Assembly (NCBI GenBank): GCA_905207235.1
Contig: CAJLKN010000002.1
Coordinates: forward strand, 62,001-126,000
Length of the DNA: 64,000 nt
DNA from: an uncultured Eubacteriales bacterium
GTDB taxonomy: Bacteria > Bacillota > Clostridia > Christensenellales > Borkfalkiaceae
Direction: 5' to 3'
Shown here: one piece after another, positions 52,401 through 60,024 of the stretch
Layout: each line of letters begins with the position of its first letter
How positions within the stretch are numbered: the first letter of the stretch is position 1
Program-made: the position numbers and the translations under genes
The notes under the pieces: model-generated
What the model was told of the DNA's origin: nothing
Seen by the model: only the letters and a program-made list of their open reading frames with translations
The model's database searches: none

Positions 52401-52676
52401 CGTACCGAAAACGACTATCGTGCGCGGTCTTATGGACAGTTTCTTTTCGAAAACCAGCCAGAAACCGAGATAGGCGAGCGCGGCGGTTACAAGGTAACTG
52501 CCGTAGCCGAAAGTTCCGTACATGAAAGCACATATCGCCGCGCTGAACGATGAAAACACCGTGTTGTACGTCAGAAGCATGAGCAACATGAGCGCACAGA
52601 ACAAAAGTATCGTCATGCCGAGCGTTTCTCTCGTAAAAATATATGATTGTTTATTGTTTCCGTTCTTTCTTTTCAA
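49410..52676 (-). CDS. ftsK: FtsK/SpoIIIE-family DNA translocase
   Basis: Septal DNA pump for chromosome clearance. Four predicted membrane helices lie in the first about 185 residues. Then comes a linker of about 400 residues very rich in Ser, Asp, Glu, Arg and Asn, then the motor: GTTGSGKSICLSALI (Walker A), VDPKQSEF, KIVIILDEFGDLML (Walker B), LATQRPSVDCITG. The C-terminal gamma winged helix (VSMLQRRFPIGYVKACKIIDWME) reads KOPS/SRS-type sites. I favour the TTG at 52676 because GGAGAG lies six bases upstream. The ATG at 52703 has no ribosome binding site and sits only about 14 bp after the likely -10 box. Confidence 0.93.
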   Translation of the reverse strand: MKRKNGNNKQSYIFTRETLGMTILLFCALMLLMLLTYNTVFSSFSAAICAFMYGTFGYGSYLVTAALAYLGFWLVFEKKLSIRPRTIVVFGTTIFMVFLLFHSVTTRDYPLGNFGEYLSLCYKNAERGYAGYTFGGVISGLIVYPIARGTTFAGAYVIFAIMSALCAYLCVLVVKNDLAVRSLTENKSKSARKVVPVTENSSSYSAPDKLYSVNENYEIINNRRTEAVNVQPAPAEKVEPAKEISDEDKFSDKNLGRRILFENGEFAAESYRRNMIFNDDSYFNHPVQNDDDYLSSFSSGKPAKSQPVQNSYTSDYSREVENSSHGFSTPSYVYGDKPADSLDFYGASQQHTEEEYFPVRDTYEQTPETPRDRAEENFVQHTEEDTSADVLNSSDDRFGEETFSRDAFSRTEPTHDDYRRNLSQDTDFSSDSGAMPTRTPERNEENDSRDYDAFARRTSEVRSEEVGQDSRAESRQDNPSNDLRSLFSSSNNNISSDIQPDASRLGSRRGESRANLFDGDDDSYLNDDVADLGTRGLRSSDGPSSFGGRDERTPSVPERRREEPPEQINSGRTAPVSRTPEPQPKPAEPEKPKHVWKKYVRPTLDLLVDYPENNNANLGEIEENKALITDTLSNFRIASHIADVTVGPAITRYDVIIEDKTNIKSALRYREAIAMALMKENVTAYLNYSKGAISIEVPNSKRTVVGLKTMLTSSQFINCKPNTLTFALGKNVEGKPNCPDITKMPHLLVAGTTGSGKSICLSALIISLLYKYGPDELRFILVDPKQSEFISYEGLPHLIINEIISDVDKAIKALNWAIKEMERRYTLFKEMTLAGTLVKNINEYNQHLPEGEEKLPKIVIILDEFGDLMLQAKKDIESRIIRLVQKSRACGIHLILATQRPSVDCITGLIKSNLPTRIGFKVNSFDDSRTIFDIGGAEKLLGAGDMYFRSAENPDLARIQGCFIDSPEVQAVTEFVKKNNETYFDQSVSDFINKVEEEENDAPGDDGVSESDVKIDDKFIQALKFCVVSNQASVSMLQRRFPIGYVKACKIIDWMENMNYITQSEGSKPRKVLLSLDEFTRIYGDVDD

Positions 52677-52716
52677 AAAACACTCTCCGCAATTTGATTG
52701 CATTTATGCTTATATC

Positions 52717-52745
52717 ATTATAACATTATCCCTTTGAAAATACAA
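52717..52745 (-). promoter_or_regulatory. promoter of the ftsK-rimO-pgsA-cinA-recA-nadE operon
   Basis: Minus-strand TTGTAT (52740-52745), 17 bp, perfect TATAAT (52717-52722). The -35 match is weak. The predicted transcript start near 52710 supports translation from the TTG at 52676. Confidence 0.5.
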
Positions 52746-52792
52746 CAAAATAGACGCTCATTTAGCTTAATTATAGCCTGCCATTTTTTAAG

Positions 52793-52827
52793 AAAAAAGC
52801 GGCGCGCCCGTTTTTCGGGCGCGCCGC
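52793..52827 (-). terminator. ilvC terminator
   Basis: A 12-bp GC stem (GCGGCGCGCCCG / CGGGCGCGCCGC, TTTTT loop in plus orientation) followed on the minus strand by TTTTTTCTTAAAAAA, about 30 bp after ilvC. Confidence 0.95.
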
Positions 52828-52858
52828 CTGTTCAATGCAGAAAATTACGCATTATATA

Positions 52859-53890
52859 TTAGAGTTTAGTTTTTCCTTCTTCGGCTTTTATTATGCTGCC
52901 CTCGTCATTCCACGAGTACATAGCTCTGATTTCCTTGCCGACTTCCTCGAGCTGGTGAGATGCTTCGAGGTTCCTCTTTGCAATGAAATGAGCCCTGCCG
53001 TTATTGTTTTCGGCAATCCATTTGGAAGCGAAAGTGCCGTCCTGAATTTCTTCAAGAATTTTCTTCATTTCCTTCTTGGTTTCATCGGTTATAAGGCGCT
53101 TGCCCGTCTCGTAATCGCCGAATTCCGCCGTATCGGAAATGGAATATCTCATCATAGAGAAGCCGCCCTTGTAGATAAGGTCAACTATGAGCTTCATTTC
53201 GTGAATGCACTCGAAATATGCGTTTCTGGGGTCGTAACCTGCTTCGACGAGCGTTTCGAAACCTGCCTTCATGAGCGCGGTAACGCCGCCGCAGAGAACT
53301 GCCTGTTCGCCAAAAAGGTCGGTTTCGGTTTCGCACTTGAATGTAGTTTCAAGCACGCCCGCTCTTGCGCCGCCAATTCCTGCCGCATAGCCGAGAGCTA
53401 TATCGAGAGCCTTGCCCGTGTAATCCTGTTCAATTGCAACGAGGCAGGGAACGCCCTTGCCTTCCTGATATTCGGAACGTACTGTATGACCGGGACCCTT
53501 GGGAGCAATCATGAACACGTCGATATTTGCAGGGGGAACAATCTGCTTGAAGTGAATGTTGAAGCCGTGTGCGAAAGCGAGAGCCGCGCCGTCTTTGAGG
53601 TTGGGTTCGATGCTTTCCTTATAAACTTTTGCCTGTCTTTCGTCGTTGATTAATATCATAACGATGTCGGCGCGTTTGGTTGCTTCTGCAACCGTGTAAA
53701 CCTTGAAACCTGCGGCTTCAGCCTTGGGCCAGGACTTGCCGCCCTCGTGAAGGCCTATGATAACCTTTACGCCGCTGTCTCTGAGGTTGAGTGCGTGAGC
53801 ATGTCCCTGACTGCCGTAACCTATTACAGCTACGGTTTTATTCTTCAATGCGTTCAAGTCGCAATCTGACTGATAATAAATTTTTGCCAT
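52859..53890 (-). CDS. ilvC: ketol-acid reductoisomerase (class I) with atypical cofactor loop
   Basis: Isomerises and reduces acetolactate or acetohydroxybutyrate in branched-chain amino acid synthesis. The Rossmann motif VIGYGSQGHAHALNL (about residues 23-37), the metal-binding PKGPGHTVRSEYQEGKGVP (about 134-152) and C-terminal Glu-rich knotted domain (FGEQAVLCGG, ECIHEMKLIVDLIY) are intact. In the cofactor loop, the usual GLRxGS reads GLHEGGKSWPKA: the Arg and first Ser that hold the NADPH phosphate are His and Gly. ATG 53890 follows GGAGG; an upstream TTG contains that site and is rejected. It stands alone, without ilvB, ilvN or ilvD. Confidence 0.97.
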   Translation of the reverse strand: MAKIYYQSDCDLNALKNKTVAVIGYGSQGHAHALNLRDSGVKVIIGLHEGGKSWPKAEAAGFKVYTVAEATKRADIVMILINDERQAKVYKESIEPNLKDGAALAFAHGFNIHFKQIVPPANIDVFMIAPKGPGHTVRSEYQEGKGVPCLVAIEQDYTGKALDIALGYAAGIGGARAGVLETTFKCETETDLFGEQAVLCGGVTALMKAGFETLVEAGYDPRNAYFECIHEMKLIVDLIYKGGFSMMRYSISDTAEFGDYETGKRLITDETKKEMKKILEEIQDGTFASKWIAENNNGRAHFIAKRNLEASHQLEEVGKEIRAMYSWNDEGSIIKAEEGKTKL

Positions 53891-53925
53891 ATCGCAAATT
53901 TCCTCCAAAAAACTGTTCGCGTATT

Positions 53926-53954
53926 ATTATATAATTTATAATTTTTTTAGTCAA
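53926..53954 (-). promoter_or_regulatory. ilvC promoter
   Basis: Minus-strand TTGACT (53949-53954), 17 bp, TATAAT (53926-53931). The leader of about 30 nt is too short for a T-box or leader-peptide attenuator. Confidence 0.8.
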
Positions 53955-53991
53955 GCGATATTAAAAATTATTAATAAATCAATCAAAAAAA

Positions 53992-54020
53992 TTGCATAAA
54001 AGTATTTTTTGTTATATAAT
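53992..54020 (+). promoter_or_regulatory. promoter of the DUF815 ATPase gene
   Basis: TTGCAT (53992-53997), 17 bp and TATAAT (54015-54020), about 30 bp before the ATG at 54053; divergent from ilvC. Confidence 0.65.
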
Positions 54021-54052
54021 TGTCCAAATCACAGACAAAGAGATGAATATTG

Positions 54053-55213
54053 ATGAATAACAGTCTTAAAGAACTCACCGTTTTGCGCGGTCTTGAAAAA
54101 AACCAGCTCTTCCGCCTGTTCGTCAACACGGCGGAAGGCGGCGACAAAAGTCTTTTTTACTATCAGATTTTCAAAGACGGCGCGGAGAATGATTTTACCG
54201 CAAAGTTGTGCGAACTTATTTTGCAGGACGAAAACGCTTTTTCCGTAACCTGCGCGAGGGGAGATGCGCCTTCCGAATATCTTTTGAATGCTTTCACAGA
54301 AGATTTACAGACTATTTTCTGCGCGGCAAAAAAATACAGCGACGACAGATATTTCTGTCTCGGTCGCCCTTCCTATCCTTTCGACGGGCAATTCGACGCG
54401 CAGATTTCGGCCGAAAACCTCAAAAAATTTTACAGAGGGCACGGCTACGGGCAATTTATAAAGTACAAGGCGTTCAGTTATGCCGACGGAAAACTTGTGC
54501 CCATCGCCAACACCCCCACCGTTACTCTTTCCGACCTCAAAGATTACGAATACGAAAAGAAGGTCATCGGCGACAATATCGTCAATTTCATTCACGGTCT
54601 GCCCTATTCAAACATGCTTTTATGCGGCGACCGCGGCACGGGCAAATCCTCTACGGTGCACGCCATGCTCAACAAGTACTTCGAAGAAGGCCTGCGAATT
54701 ATTGAACTCAACAAGGAAACTTTGCTTTCCGTTCCCGAAATACGCAGAACGGTCGCGCACAATCCGCTTAAATTCATAGTGTTTATAGACGATTTGTCCC
54801 TCGGCGAGAGCGACGATAAAATTTCTTCGCTCAAAGCCGCGCTCGAAGGTTCGGTTTCGGGCGGAACGGGCAACGTCATGATTGTTGCGACGTCGAACCT
54901 CAGACACATAATAAAGGAAAGTTTCTCCGAAAGAGAAAACGCTGTTCATCCCTCCGACAGCAAGGCAGAACAACTTTCCCTTTCCGACAGGTTCGGTCTT
55001 ACTGTAATGTTCTCGACGACGGATAAAGCGCTGTACCTTTCGATTATCAGGCAGCTCGCCGACGACATGAAAATAAAAGCAGACAGAGACGAACTTTGCT
55101 CTCTTGCTGAGAGGTGGGCGCTGGTCAAAGGCGGAAGATCCCCGAGGCGCGCAAGGCAGTTTATCGACCTCGTTTATTCCTGCGAAGTTCGCGGAATTCC
55201 CGTTGAATTCTGA
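54053..55213 (+). CDS. DUF815 family AAA+ ATPase
   Basis: The 386-residue protein has the DUF815 pattern: an N-terminal alpha-helical domain, then LSDLKDYEYEKKVIGDNIVNF..., Walker A GDRGTGKSSTVHAML (about residues 191-205), Walker B FIVFIDDLSL (about 243-252), a sensor region MIVATSNLRHI and a C-terminal helical lid with GGRSPRRARQFIDLV. The family is widespread in bacteria and of unknown role; homologues resemble DnaA/Cdc48-like ATPases. Start ATG 54053 follows AGAGATG. Its 3' end overlaps murC on the other strand by 40 bp. Confidence 0.9.
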   Translation: MNNSLKELTVLRGLEKNQLFRLFVNTAEGGDKSLFYYQIFKDGAENDFTAKLCELILQDENAFSVTCARGDAPSEYLLNAFTEDLQTIFCAAKKYSDDRYFCLGRPSYPFDGQFDAQISAENLKKFYRGHGYGQFIKYKAFSYADGKLVPIANTPTVTLSDLKDYEYEKKVIGDNIVNFIHGLPYSNMLLCGDRGTGKSSTVHAMLNKYFEEGLRIIELNKETLLSVPEIRRTVAHNPLKFIVFIDDLSLGESDDKISSLKAALEGSVSGGTGNVMIVATSNLRHIIKESFSERENAVHPSDSKAEQLSLSDRFGLTVMFSTTDKALYLSIIRQLADDMKIKADRDELCSLAERWALVKGGRSPRRARQFIDLVYSCEVRGIPVEF

Positions 55214-56532
55214 CGATTGACTACATTTTTTGCGATATCATAGATATCGCCTGCTCCGAGGACGAGCGCCATATCGCCCTCTCCTGTATCTTTTAAAAAA
55301 TATTCTATGTCCCGTTCGCACTCTGCGTAACGGGCATTTTTCAGTTTGCGCGAAAGCGCGAGCGCACTGCCTTCTGCGTCGAAATATTCCCGCGCAGCGA
55401 ATGTTTTGTATATCAAAAGATTGTTTATTGGCGACAGAACGCGGACAAAATCGTCAAAAAGATTTTTTGTGCGGCTGTAAGTATGAGGCTGAAAGACGAC
55501 GAACACCCTGCCGCGGCAGACCTCCGCCGCAGTTTTTAATACGGCGGCTATTTCGTTGGGATGATGGGCGTAGTCGGCAACGACTTCCGCGCCGTTGAAC
55601 TTTCCTATAAGTTCGAACCTGCGTTCGACGCCGCGGAACAATTCAAGACCGCGCTTTATATCTTCCGAACGAATTCCCGCCATTCCCGCCGCTCCAGCCG
55701 CCGCGAGGGCATTAAGAATATTGTGTCTGCCAAAAACTTTCAAACTGATGCGACAGGCTGCTCTTCCCCCCTCGCACAGTTCAAAAGAATACCTCCCCCT
55801 GTCCGAACGTATGCCTGCTGCCGAATAATAAGCGCTGCTGTCTGTGCCGAATGTCAGTGTTCCCCTGCCGCAAGGGTCGCCGTAAAGGCAAAGACTTTTG
55901 CGCGACGATGACATAAAGGCTGCATATGCCGCCAATAAATCTTCCTTGCCGCCATAACATTCAAGATGATCAGCGTCGCTGTTTAATATTACAGCGATAT
56001 CAGGTTTGAGCAAAAGAAAATTTTTTCTGTATTCGCATGCCTCGGTTATAAAGTAATCGTTTCCTCTTATTTTACAGTTGGAAAAAGCGTTATCTGCACC
56101 GCCTATGTGGCAGGTAAAATTTTTGCCCGCCGCGTCAAATATATGGCTCAGCATGCTTGCGCAGGTAGTTTTTCCGTGGCAACCCGCTACCGCAATGACA
56201 TTTTTGTACATTTTTGAGACTTCCGCCAACAGTTTGCCCCTTGAAATGAGGGTTATGCCGAGTTCGAGCGCCTCGCGCAGCTGCACATCGTCGGGTTTTA
56301 CCGCATCGGTATAAACCAATGCGCCGTATCCGCGAATTTTGCCTTCGGGGTGTCCTGAATGCACCTCTATTCCCATCGATGAGAGCTCGCGTGTATATCT
56401 GTTAGGACAGATATCGCTGCCCGCCACTCTTTTGCCTGAAAAATGAAGTATTTTCGCGAGTGCGCTCATGCTTACCCCGCCTATTCCGAGCATATAAAAG
56501 CTGTCGTGTGAAGTTATAAAATTGTCGTTCAT
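55174..56532 (-). CDS. murC: UDP-N-acetylmuramate-L-alanine ligase
   Basis: Adds L-alanine to UDP-MurNAc. The N-terminal GIGGVSMSALAKIL Rossmann loop (about residues 17-30), the ATP loop AGCHGKTTCASML (about 115-127), the FNSDADHLECYG region and the C-terminal VVADYAHHPNEIAAVL (about 306-321) are all present. Length 452 is normal. It is at the far end of the dcw cluster, after ftsZ and a terminator, rather than beside murG. A TG-extended -10 box (TGCTAATAT) lies 30-40 bp upstream. The last 13 codons overlap the convergent DUF815 gene. Confidence 0.96.
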   Translation of the reverse strand: MNDNFITSHDSFYMLGIGGVSMSALAKILHFSGKRVAGSDICPNRYTRELSSMGIEVHSGHPEGKIRGYGALVYTDAVKPDDVQLREALELGITLISRGKLLAEVSKMYKNVIAVAGCHGKTTCASMLSHIFDAAGKNFTCHIGGADNAFSNCKIRGNDYFITEACEYRKNFLLLKPDIAVILNSDADHLECYGGKEDLLAAYAAFMSSSRKSLCLYGDPCGRGTLTFGTDSSAYYSAAGIRSDRGRYSFELCEGGRAACRISLKVFGRHNILNALAAAGAAGMAGIRSEDIKRGLELFRGVERRFELIGKFNGAEVVADYAHHPNEIAAVLKTAAEVCRGRVFVVFQPHTYSRTKNLFDDFVRVLSPINNLLIYKTFAAREYFDAEGSALALSRKLKNARYAECERDIEYFLKDTGEGDMALVLGAGDIYDIAKNVVNRQNSTGIPRTSQE

Positions 56533-56591
56533 ACTTCATTTTATTACTTTTTGCGATATATTAGCACGAAAAACGACATTTTTTAGCAAAT

Positions 56592-56621
56592 AAAAACCCC
56601 GACGGCTGCCAGCCGTCGGGG
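56592..56621 (-). terminator. ftsZ terminator
   Basis: Minus-strand stem CCCCGACGGCT / AGCCGTCGGGG with a 3-nt loop followed by TTTTTATTT, about 35 bp after ftsZ and before murC. Confidence 0.95.
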
Positions 56622-56658
56622 TAAATTTTTGAACTTAAATTAATTCAATTAATCAGGC

Positions 56659-57948
56659 TTATTCGCCGCGCCTTCCGAAGTTTTTCAGAAGCCTTGCGAA
56701 CTTAGGCACGCTCTTGTCGCTAGGACGCTCGATAGTATCGTCGTCGGCAGACTGATAGGGCTGAGCCGCAGGCTGAGGCTGCTGGTAAGCGCCCTGATTG
56801 TAGGCGGGCTGCTGGGGCTGCTGATATGCTGACTGGTTGAGCGGCTGCTGATAGAGCGGCTGCTGAGGTTGCTGGCGGGGATTGGAATAAGGGTCGTTGT
56901 TTATGGGCATGCGGGAAGAATAATTCTGCTGGGTATAAAGCTGACCGCTCGTATAAGCCCTCTGCTGTTCCTCTTCCTTCTTGTTGTCGAAACCGGGGAA
57001 GCCCGTTGCAATGACGGTAATTTCCACTTCGTCCTGCACATTGGGGTCGATACGCGCGCCGAAGATGATATTCGCGGAAGCGTCAACTACGCTGCGCACA
57101 AGTTCTGCCGCATCGGCAACTTCGTCAAACGTAAGGTCGGTGCCGCCGACGACGTTCAATATCACGCCGCGCGCGCCCTCGATTGTAGTTTCAAGCAGGG
57201 GGCAGTTTACCGCAACCCTTACCGCTTCGATAATTCTGTTGTCGCCCTTTGCAACGCCGACGCCGAGGTGGGCTATGCCCTTATCTTTGAGCACGGTTTT
57301 TACGTCCGCGAAGTCGAGGTTGATGAGAGCGGGATTGACGATGAGTTCGGCAATGCCCTTTATGCCCTGTTTGAGAATTTCGTCCGCAACGCGGAGAGCT
57401 TCAACCATGGGTGTATTTTTTGCAACGACCGTTCTTATCTTGTCGTTGGGTATAATTACGAGGGTATCTACGTATTTTTTGAGATTTTCAAGGCCTTTGG
57501 CGGTGTTTTCCATGCGCTTTTTGCCCTCGAAACCGAAGGGTTCGGTAACGACGGCGACCGTGAGGATTTTCATATCCCTTGCAATTTTAGCAATTACGGG
57601 AGCCGCGCCGGTGCCCGTGCCGCCGCCCATACCTGCCGTTATGAACAGAAGGTCCGTACCCTTGATAACTTCTGTGAGAATATCTTTGCTCTCCTCTGCG
57701 GCTGCTCTGCCGACGTCAGGATCTGCGCCCGCGCCGAGACCTTTTGTAAGCTGGCTGCCTATCTGAATTTTATTTTCGCAGGGAGAAAGAGCGAGAATCT
57801 GGCTGTCGGTATTGACAACTATGTATTCCGCACACTTTATTTTGGCTTCCAACATACGGTTTACGGCGTTGTTGCCTGCTCCGCCGACGCCAATAACTTT
57901 AATTTTGGCTTTGCCCGAAATGTTGTTCATTGCTGTATCGTTAAACAT
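56659..57948 (-). CDS. ftsZ: cell division protein FtsZ
   Basis: Tubulin-like GTPase of the Z ring. IKVIGVGGAGNNAVNRM (about 16-32), the tubulin signature GMGGGTGTGAAPVIA (about 106-120) and the T7 loop NLDFADVKTVL (about 208-218) are intact. A Gln/Pro-rich linker (about residues 335-400) with repeated YQQP and QQPQQP units precedes a conserved C-terminal peptide, VPKFARLLKNFGRRGE. GGAGG is eight bases before the ATG. It is cotranscribed with ftsA (40-bp gap). Confidence 0.98.
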   Translation of the reverse strand: MFNDTAMNNISGKAKIKVIGVGGAGNNAVNRMLEAKIKCAEYIVVNTDSQILALSPCENKIQIGSQLTKGLGAGADPDVGRAAAEESKDILTEVIKGTDLLFITAGMGGGTGTGAAPVIAKIARDMKILTVAVVTEPFGFEGKKRMENTAKGLENLKKYVDTLVIIPNDKIRTVVAKNTPMVEALRVADEILKQGIKGIAELIVNPALINLDFADVKTVLKDKGIAHLGVGVAKGDNRIIEAVRVAVNCPLLETTIEGARGVILNVVGGTDLTFDEVADAAELVRSVVDASANIIFGARIDPNVQDEVEITVIATGFPGFDNKKEEEQQRAYTSGQLYTQQNYSSRMPINNDPYSNPRQQPQQPLYQQPLNQSAYQQPQQPAYNQGAYQQPQPAAQPYQSADDDTIERPSDKSVPKFARLLKNFGRRGE

Positions 57949-57988
57949 AAGTTAACCTCCGTAAATTTCAAAAAAAGCATGTAACTTG

Positions 57989-59104
57989 TCAATCGCCGAG
58001 AGCCGCGTCGAGCAGGCTGTAAAGCGAAGAAAACTGTGGTTTGTCGTAATAAGGAACGGTCGGAGCGACTACGTTGACCGCACAAACGAGCCTGGATGAA
58101 AGGTGTTCGGCAGTGCCGCGCACAATCTTTACCCCTTCGCCCGTTACATACAGGGGCTTACCGCTCATATCTTTTTCACCGAAGGACTGTCTGCACGCCT
58201 CTATCGTTTCGCAGATGCCGTCCAGTCCCTCGCGGATTATATCGCGCAGATTTGCCGTCGAAAAACTGTAAATCTGACCTTCGTATCTAATTTCCTGAAT
58301 GGAAGTCAGATGTTCTTTTGCATTAAGATTGACCTTGGAAAGAAATTCGGACGCCACTTCGAAAGGAATATTGAGTTCCTCCGACAAGAGCACGGCGACA
58401 TGTCCTATTCCCACCGAAAACGAACGACTGAAAAGCACTCCGTTTCCGCAGGAAACGCTGTATGTCGAGGAAATGTATCCGAGGTCAAAGAGCGCCGCGC
58501 ACCCGTCGCGAAGTTCGGGGGCGAGCAGATAATTTACTTCCGCGAGCGGGGAAGGAATAAATTCAACGTCCCTGACGGAAGAAAATCTGTTGAGCGCGTT
58601 CACAACGCATTCGGCAAAGGATGATTTGCATAAAAACCAGCAGAGCTTTGCCCTGAGGCTGTCCGTTACGCAACCGTAAGGGTCTATCATTCTGCGCTTG
58701 TCCGACATGACGTAGTAAACGGGACTGCACTTTATCTCGGTAAAACCGCTTACGGGCTGCGGGCGGGAAAGTTCGTTAAGCTGATCTAGCTGCGCTCCCC
58801 TTATCTTTTTAGGCGAAGGGAATGACAGCACTTTGTCGGTATTTATTACCCTGAGGAATTCACCGGGAACGCCGACAAAAAACTTTGTAACTTTGCAGCC
58901 TGCGGCGGCAAGCGTGTTCTTGACGCATTCGGTTACCGCGGAGTTGAAACTTTTGACGTCCAGAAGTTCGCCGTCTGCATAACCGTCGTATTCGCAGGAA
59001 TATTTACTTTTGATGATGAAAGTGTTGTTTACTCCCCTTTCACCAACTGCCGCGCATATTTCCGAAGAGCGAATATCCAACACTGCTACGCTTGTGTTCC
59101 GCAC
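57989..59104 (-). CDS. ftsA: FtsA-like division protein, degenerate and lacking the C-terminal anchor
   Basis: Located directly upstream of ftsZ. FtsA fold landmarks: N-terminal strand VAVLDIRSSEICAAVGE, the 1C domain (VTKFFVGVPGEFLRVINT near residues 75-92), the second half FDLGYISSTYSVSCGNGVLFSRSFSVGIGHV, and LYVTGEGVKIVRGTAEHL near 325. The actin-type nucleotide motifs are altered: DIGTSK reads DIRSSE and DIGGGTT reads DLGYISS. The protein stops right after the last core segment (PQFSSLYSLLDAALGD), so the linker and amphipathic membrane-targeting helix present in ordinary FtsA are missing (371 residues versus roughly 420). The GTG start follows AAAGG. Its own consensus promoter is upstream. 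Confidence 0.85.
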   Translation of the reverse strand: MRNTSVAVLDIRSSEICAAVGERGVNNTFIIKSKYSCEYDGYADGELLDVKSFNSAVTECVKNTLAAAGCKVTKFFVGVPGEFLRVINTDKVLSFPSPKKIRGAQLDQLNELSRPQPVSGFTEIKCSPVYYVMSDKRRMIDPYGCVTDSLRAKLCWFLCKSSFAECVVNALNRFSSVRDVEFIPSPLAEVNYLLAPELRDGCAALFDLGYISSTYSVSCGNGVLFSRSFSVGIGHVAVLLSEELNIPFEVASEFLSKVNLNAKEHLTSIQEIRYEGQIYSFSTANLRDIIREGLDGICETIEACRQSFGEKDMSGKPLYVTGEGVKIVRGTAEHLSSRLVCAVNVVAPTVPYYDKPQFSSLYSLLDAALGD

Positions 59105-59153
59105 TGTTTTACCTTTATTTGCGCATACGCAATCCGCGCATACCTATGGATTT

Positions 59154-59183
59154 ATTATATAATAGTGTCAACCCTATTGTCAA
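59154..59183 (-). promoter_or_regulatory. ftsAZ promoter
   Basis: Minus-strand perfect TTGACA (59178-59183), 18 bp, perfect TATAAT (59154-59159); a second TTGACA lies within the spacer. Together with the terminator at 59195, it makes ftsAZ a separate unit from the rest of the dcw cluster. Confidence 0.85.
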
Positions 59184-59194
59184 CCAAAAGAAGC

Positions 59195-59229
59195 AAAAAA
59201 GCGGCTAACAGAATAATTTTAGCCGCTTT
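59195..59229 (-). terminator. terminator between ftsQ and ftsA
   Basis: Minus-strand stem AAAGCGGCTAA / TTAGCCGCTTT (10-nt loop) followed by TTTTTTGCTT, about 40 bp after ftsQ. Confidence 0.9.
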
Positions 59230-59265
59230 GCTTTAACTTAGTTGAAATATAGCTGTAAATTGACC

Positions 59266-60015
59266 TCAGAGAGAGGAAACATACTCGGCATAAACGCCCG
59301 AGACATCGCTTCCCGTGCACACGCAGAGCACGGAGCCGCGCAGCTTGCTGTCGTCGGAGAGAGATGAAAATACGCGATAGCACGAGGACATCTTTTCATC
59401 GCTGAAAACGGCAAAATCGCTTATCACGATTTCAACGCCGCAGTACAGCGAAAAAGTGATATTTTCGGTATCCGTGATTATGTCGTTCGCAACGGTAACT
59501 TTCTTTACGAGATTGCGGAGCGAGCCGAAATAATTTTTGAAAAGCAGGCTCATCTCCACAGCTGCTGAAAAGTTATCATCGCTGACATCCAAAAGGACGT
59601 TGGGGCACAAATCGTTTTCGTTTATGTTCTGCGCGCTTCCGCGTATGAACGTTCCGTCTTCGTCATAAACAGCGTAAAGTCCGTTGTCGTTCTGGCGGGC
59701 AAAGGTTTCGCGCCTCTCTTTGAGCACGACGTTGAGCGTGCAGGGAAAAACTTTTTCGTAAGACGCCACGCATATGGTGCCTTTCGTACCTATGCAACGC
59801 ATTATGTCCTGCTCTTCGAGAAAAAGAAGATTGGTTCCCTTCAATGTATTTAATTGTCTGGTGCTGTATTCATAATCTTCGTCCCCGCCCGTCGTGTAAT
59901 AAATATATTCCACGTTGACGTTCTTGATGGAGAGCGCTACCCCCGCGCCCACAACGAGCGCGGCGCAGAAGACGAGAGTTAAAATGAGCGCCACAACTTT
60001 TCTTATGTAATTCAT
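59266..60015 (-). CDS. ftsQ: FtsQ/DivIB-like division protein
   Basis: A 249-residue bitopic membrane protein has a short basic cytoplasmic N-terminus, one helix (about residues 8-30) and an extracytoplasmic part beginning VNVEYIYY and containing a POTRA-like stretch with LNTLKGTNLLFLEEQDI...VFPCTLNVVLKERRETFA. Sequence similarity to FtsQ/DivIB is weak and the call depends on topology, the ERR/P motif and the position between murA and ftsA. It would scaffold the divisome with FtsB and FtsL. Start 60015 lies nine bases after murA. Confidence 0.8.
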   Translation of the reverse strand: MNYIRKVVALILTLVFCAALVVGAGVALSIKNVNVEYIYYTTGGDEDYEYSTRQLNTLKGTNLLFLEEQDIMRCIGTKGTICVASYEKVFPCTLNVVLKERRETFARQNDNGLYAVYDEDGTFIRGSAQNINENDLCPNVLLDVSDDNFSAAVEMSLLFKNYFGSLRNLVKKVTVANDIITDTENITFSLYCGVEIVISDFAVFSDEKMSSCYRVFSSLSDDSKLRGSVLCVCTGSDVSGVYAEYVSSL

Positions 60016-60024
60016 ATAGCTTTA

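Noticed and set aside
52677..52703. ATG start of ftsK at 52703
   Set aside because: No ribosome binding site and it lies about 14 bp from the likely -10 box; the TTG at 52676 has GGAGAG at the right distance. The ATG is still possible.
53891..53925. T-box or leader peptide before ilvC
   Set aside because: Predicted leader is only about 30 nt and shows no T-box or Leu/Ile/Val-rich leader frame.
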